9,231 bases of DNA, taken from Candidatus Omnitrophota bacterium. Lineage in GTDB: Bacteria > Omnitrophota > Gorgyraeia > Zapsychrales > Zapsychraceae. The notes under the pieces were generated by a model, which was not told where the DNA came from, did no database searches, and saw nothing but the letters and a program-made list of their open reading frames with translations. A program made the translations under genes and the position numbers. This document shows, piece by piece, positions 5,667-9,231 of this stretch; within the stretch, counting starts at the first letter, position 1, and the number at the start of each line of letters is the position of its first letter. The DNA lies in the NCBI GenBank assembly GCA_030634235.1, contig DAOWBD010000026.1, positions 1 through 9,231 on the forward strand. Direction: 5' to 3'.

Positions 5667-7881
5667 CATCTTCACCCTGCACATTATCTAACAACCATTG
5701 TTCCCTATCAACAAGAATTTCCCGAGGCTTGCTGCCGCAATAGGGACCGACGATCCCCGTCTGCTCCATCATATCGATCAAACGTGCGGCCCTGGTATAT
5801 CCCAATCGCATGCGTCGCTGAAGAATCGAGACCGACGCCTGATTTGTTTCGATAACAAGTTTGACCGCATCATCATAATATTCATCATACTGGTCAGACC
5901 CGCCCGGTCCTCCGCCTTTTTGCTGGGCCGTTGTAATGCTCTCATCATAGGTCGGGGCCTGCTGGTCCTTAATAAATTGGATAACCTTGTTGATCTCTTC
6001 ATCCTTAACGAAACTGCACTGCCCTCTCGTTGGCTTTGCGTCGCCTGGCTGGATGAACAGCATATCCCCTTTCCCGAGTAAAGTCTCCGCGCCGTTCATG
6101 TCGAGAACCGTTCGTGAATCGACCTTAGACGCCACTTTGAACGAAATACGCGCCGGGAAATTCGCTTTAATAACCCCTGTAATAACATCGACCGACGGGC
6201 GCTGTGTCGCGAGGATCATATGGATCCCGACAGCCCTCGACAACTGCGCGATACGGGTGATCGAACTTTCAACCGTTTTCGCGGACACCTGCATAAGGTC
6301 AGCAAGTTCGTCAATGATCAGAACAATATAAGGCATATTCAAGCCATTTTCGTTATAGGCCTTGATGTTACGTACGCCAGCTTTCGATAGCTTGCGGTAA
6401 CGCAATTCCATTTCCGCAACGACCCAATTCAGCACCCCAGACGCCTTTCTGGTATCGGTAACAACCGGGCAAAGCAAATGGGGAATATCATTATACTGAG
6501 AAAGTTCCACCATCTTGGGATCGATCATCACGAATTTCACTTCACTGGGTGGCGCATTAAGAAGCATGGACATAATGATCCCGTTGACACAAACCGTTTT
6601 TCCGGATCCAGTTGTCCCGGCGATCATAAGATGAGGCATCTCAGCTAAATCGGCGATCATCGGTTGACCGGCAATATCTTTTCCGAGGGATAATGTCAAT
6701 TTCGATGATGAGGAACGGAACTGGCTGGTTGAAAGAACATCTTTTAGATAAACCGTAGACGAATCTGTATTCGGCACCTCGATGCCAACCCTGTTCTTTC
6801 CGGGGATCGGCGCCACAATGCGCACGGTAGCCGCTCTCATTGCCAAGGCAATATCGTCAGATAATGTCGTGATCTTCTGGACCTTTACTCCCGGCGCAGG
6901 TTCCAGCTCGTAACGTGTAATAGCCGGGCCTCTTTCGATATCAGCCACCCGGGCGCTAACTCCAAATCCTAAAAGGGTTGCCTCAAGTAATTGCGCCTCA
7001 TTGATCAGGCTGCTTTGAATCTTATCCGTTGAGATCTGAGGTGGATCTTGCAATAGATCTAACATCGGCAAATGATATTCACCAACGATCTGAGGTTCTT
7101 CTTCCTCCTTATCTATTTCATTCTTTTCTGAATCCGTCATGAGGATCCTAGGCTTTACAGGCTTGCGGTTACCAGTAGAGGATTCTTCTTCCTCGTCTTC
7201 TTCCTCATCCTCTTCTTCTGCGACCTTCTTTGTTTTAGCCTTTAATGTCTCTTTAAGATTTATTTTCGAAGGCTCCCGAATATTGACTTTTGGCTCAATA
7301 GCGACGGCCGTTTCTCTGTGCATTTGGATTTTCTCATACAGAGCAGCAACTATTTCTTGCACCTTCTCGACAATTCCCACAAACAAGGGGGAAACTAAAA
7401 ACTCTCCGGTCAAAACAAGCGCCATCATGCCCAACATAATTAAAATAACATAAGCCCCGATCATCCCGATGTAATGGACAAGAAAGTCCGCGATCATAAT
7501 CCCGACGATCCCCGCCCGCTGAAAACGCAGAACCGATTCCTGATCCCCGGTCATACTGAATAACGAACTCAAAACACAAAACAGGACGAGAAAGCTGACG
7601 AATTTCGCAACAGAGAACTTCAATTCCCTCGACGCAAATTTGTTCCAACTCCAGAAAAATAAAAAGGCTACAAGCGCATAAGCACTGTAGCCAAAGACAA
7701 AAAATAATGAACCGGCAACATAAGCCCCCGTGATACGAATAAGGTTCAGTGCCGGAACATTAGGATTTGAGGTATACCAGGGAAGGTCTTCAGGGACAAA
7801 CGAAAGAAAGCTAACAAAAAAGATTATGCCGAATGCAAAAACAATAATGGCCTTGATCTCATTGATGTGCTCTTCTTTCAT
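5659..7881 (-). CDS. ftsK: FtsK/SpoIIIE-family DNA translocase
   Basis: FtsK is a septum-anchored ATPase that pumps chromosomal DNA during division and helps resolve chromosome dimers with XerCD. The 740-residue protein has hydrophobic segments near 8-28, 50-77, 89-110, 124-136 and 138-158 as membrane anchor. A short linker follows with a strongly acidic run of Glu/Asp at 222-233. The alpha/beta motor covers about 270-640, with Walker A GTTGSGKT (422-429), Walker B IVLIIDE (519-525) and ATQRPSVDVITG (558-569). A GGGPGGS hinge near 656-662 leads to the winged-helix gamma domain (about 668-725), which in relatives reads KOPS/SRS polar sequences. The length matches SpoIIIE-size members (about 750-800 residues) rather than the 1329-residue E. 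coli protein. All catalytic motifs are intact. The start ATG lies 18 bases after the pnp stop, with only a weak upstream GAAAG as ribosome site. The C terminus overlaps the rodZ-like gene. Confidence 0.97.
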   Translation of the reverse strand: MKEEHINEIKAIIVFAFGIIFFVSFLSFVPEDLPWYTSNPNVPALNLIRITGAYVAGSLFFVFGYSAYALVAFLFFWSWNKFASRELKFSVAKFVSFLVLFCVLSSLFSMTGDQESVLRFQRAGIVGIMIADFLVHYIGMIGAYVILIMLGMMALVLTGEFLVSPLFVGIVEKVQEIVAALYEKIQMHRETAVAIEPKVNIREPSKINLKETLKAKTKKVAEEEDEEEDEEEESSTGNRKPVKPRILMTDSEKNEIDKEEEEPQIVGEYHLPMLDLLQDPPQISTDKIQSSLINEAQLLEATLLGFGVSARVADIERGPAITRYELEPAPGVKVQKITTLSDDIALAMRAATVRIVAPIPGKNRVGIEVPNTDSSTVYLKDVLSTSQFRSSSSKLTLSLGKDIAGQPMIADLAEMPHLMIAGTTGSGKTVCVNGIIMSMLLNAPPSEVKFVMIDPKMVELSQYNDIPHLLCPVVTDTRKASGVLNWVVAEMELRYRKLSKAGVRNIKAYNENGLNMPYIVLIIDELADLMQVSAKTVESSITRIAQLSRAVGIHMILATQRPSVDVITGVIKANFPARISFKVASKVDSRTVLDMNGAETLLGKGDMLFIQPGDAKPTRGQCSFVKDEEINKVIQFIKDQQAPTYDESITTAQQKGGGPGGSDQYDEYYDDAVKLVIETNQASVSILQRRMRLGYTRAARLIDMMEQTGIVGPYCGSKPREILVDREQWLLDNVQGEDDE
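5673..5678 (-). promoter_or_regulatory. Ribosome binding site of the rodZ-like gene
   Basis: The minus strand reads AGGGTG within the last codons of ftsK. It is eight bases from the AGGG core to ATG 5666 and five to ATG 5669, and it lies downstream of the earlier in-frame ATG at 5684. It therefore favours one of the two later starts. Confidence 0.5.
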
Positions 7882-7899
7882 TGGCTTTCGTGATGGAAA

Positions 7900-9231
7900 C
7901 TAAGCAGCTGATTCGGCTTGCTTCTTACTCAAGTTTAGACGCTTCATTTTATCAATTTCGGTCAGTTTCACTTTAAACTGATCGCCAACATTACAGACAG
8001 ATTCCATATCCTTGACATACTCGTTGGAATATTCTGAAACATGGACCAACCCTTGTTTTCCGGGAAGGAACTCGCAAAAAGCGCCAAAATTGGTTACTTT
8101 CATAACGATCGCATCATAGATCTTACCGACTTCAGGATCTTGCATCATACCGCTGATAAAATCAAATGCTTTCTGAGCTGATTCTTGATCAGCCGCGGCG
8201 ATCACAACTTTTCCCTCATCATCAATATCGATGGATGTTGCACCCGTTGTTTCCATGATCTTTTTGATCATTTTACCGCCCGGCCCAATAACCTCACCGA
8301 TCTTAGATACCGGAACTTGAATGGTCAAAATTCTCGGAGCAAATGAGGATGTTTCGGGCCTTGATTCAGCAATAACCGCCGTCATATTTTCCAGAATAGC
8401 TAATCGGGCCTCCTTGGCCTGTTCGAGGCCCTGAGCAAGAATATCAACCGGAACTCCTTGAATTTTCAAGTCCATCTGGATCGCGGTAATTCCTTTTTTA
8501 GTTCCTGCCACTTTAAAATCCATGTCCCCAAAATGATCTTCAAGGCCCATAATGTCCGTCAATAGACAATATTTACCTTTTTCTTTATCACTGATAAGAC
8601 CGACCGAAATTCCTGCTACCGGAGCAGAAATAGGAACACCGGCTGCCATCAAACTCAGACAACTGGCACACACGCTGGCCATACTGGACGACCCGTTAGA
8701 CTCAAGAATTTCCGAAACAACACGTACTGTATAAGGGAAATCTTCCTTCACCGGCATAACAGCCTTAAGTGCTTTGGCTGCCAAAGCGCCATGGCCAATC
8801 TCACGCCGACCGGGCCCGCGCATCGGTTTGGTCTCGCCGACACTGAACGACGGGAAATTATAATGCAGCATAAAATTGTTGTAGGATAAGCCGTCAAGAG
8901 CCTCAACCATCTGCTCATCACGACGGGTACCAAGCGTGACAACTGCCAGGCTTTGTGTCTGCCCGCGAGTAAATAGGCTCGCCCCATGTGTCCTGGGAAG
9001 GACATCAATTTCGGAAATGAGTTCACGAAGATCTTTTAGCCCTCGTCCATCCGCGCGCTTTTCTTCCTCAAAAACACGGCGCCGGACCTCTTCGTATTCG
9101 ATCTGGTCGAATATCATTTTGAGATCCCCGACCTCAACTTCCTTATCATCAACCTTATATTCTTCAAAGACAGAAAGATCACCCGTTATTTCATCCAATA
9201 AGGCATTTAACGCATCTTCCCTCTTCTCTTT
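7900..9231 (-). CDS. pnp: Polyribonucleotide nucleotidyltransferase (5' end outside window)
   Basis: PNPase degrades RNA 3' to 5' by phosphorolysis and can work in reverse as a polymerase. The visible 443 residues are the C-terminal part of a protein that is usually about 700 residues; the first RNase PH domain lies beyond the right edge. The helical linker is followed by the second RNase PH core from KRADGRG (about visible residues 58-64). It has the phosphate-binding ESNGSSSMASVC (177-188) and the catalytic block DHFGDMDFKVAGT (232-244), where D232, D238 and K240 match E. coli D486, D492 and K494. The KH domain (about 300-360) has VIGPGGKMIKKI with the GxxG loop, and the S1 domain (about 368-436) has VTNFGAFCEFLPGKQGLVHVSE. 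No long acidic tail follows S1. The frame is open to base 9231, and the TTG at 9198 is an internal leucine. rpsO is the common upstream neighbour but cannot be seen here. Confidence 0.97.
   Translation of the reverse strand, partial: KEKREDALNALLDEITGDLSVFEEYKVDDKEVEVGDLKMIFDQIEYEEVRRRVFEEEKRADGRGLKDLRELISEIDVLPRTHGASLFTRGQTQSLAVVTLGTRRDEQMVEALDGLSYNNFMLHYNFPSFSVGETKPMRGPGRREIGHGALAAKALKAVMPVKEDFPYTVRVVSEILESNGSSSMASVCASCLSLMAAGVPISAPVAGISVGLISDKEKGKYCLLTDIMGLEDHFGDMDFKVAGTKKGITAIQMDLKIQGVPVDILAQGLEQAKEARLAILENMTAVIAESRPETSSFAPRILTIQVPVSKIGEVIGPGGKMIKKIMETTGATSIDIDDEGKVVIAAADQESAQKAFDFISGMMQDPEVGKIYDAIVMKVTNFGAFCEFLPGKQGLVHVSEYSNEYVKDMESVCNVGDQFKVKLTEIDKMKRLNLSKKQAESAA

Noticed and set aside
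7139..7453. Plus-strand open frame with a long serine run
   Set aside because: The serine run is the complement of the Glu/Asp codons in the FtsK linker, so it is an antisense artefact.
9196..9198. TTG at 9198 as the start of pnp
   Set aside because: The frame stays open to the window edge with PNPase-like sequence, and the first RNase PH domain would be missing, so this is an internal leucine of a gene cut by the window.
1..9231. tRNA, rRNA, CRISPR array, insertion sequence, prophage or defence genes
   Set aside because: No tRNA-like cloverleaf, spaced repeats, terminal inverted repeats, transposase or phage motifs were seen; coding sequence fills nearly the whole window.

Overview
The window is a compact bacterial housekeeping region. 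Eight genes all lie on the minus strand, so they read from the right edge to the left edge. The order is pnp (5' end outside the window), ftsK/spoIIIE, a rodZ-like gene, rimO, pgsA, pgpA, a Bax inhibitor-1/YccA-type membrane protein gene, and a methyltransferase-glycosyltransferase fusion whose 3' end lies beyond base 1. Junctions run from an 11-base overlap to a 45-base gap. I see no terminator hairpin between genes, so the whole stretch reads as one operon or several tightly coupled transcripts. No stretch over 300 bases lacks a gene.

The right part (about 9231-5659) holds the PNPase RNA phosphorolysis enzyme and the FtsK DNA translocase. The middle part (5666-3243) holds a RodZ-like membrane protein with a cytoplasmic helix-turn-helix domain, and RimO, the radical-SAM methylthiotransferase of ribosomal protein S12. 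The left-middle part (3246-2223) holds PgsA and PgpA, the two consecutive enzymes that make phosphatidylglycerol; their genes overlap. The left end (2197-1) holds a seven-helix Bax inhibitor-1 family protein and a two-domain enzyme with an N-terminal SAM methyltransferase and a C-terminal family-2 glycosyltransferase of the dolichol-phosphate-mannose-synthase type. Four of the genes act at the membrane and concern division, shape or lipids. The glycosyltransferase may also act on a polyprenyl-phosphate carrier, but that is inference.

The genes use the standard code, start at ATG where a start is visible, and mostly have recognisable Shine-Dalgarno sequences. The spoIIIE/ftsK-rodZ-pgsA order is a widely conserved bacterial neighbourhood, and rimO lies in it in many phyla. 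The organism is an uncultured-type or environmental bacterium that I cannot name. The gene order and the methyltransferase-GT2 fusion are reminiscent of Omnitrophota or related PVC lineages, but this is a low-confidence impression.

No mobile element, CRISPR array, tRNA, rRNA or phage gene was seen. I found no convincing undescribed system. The most distinctive item is the methyltransferase-GT2 fusion beside the phosphatidylglycerol genes.
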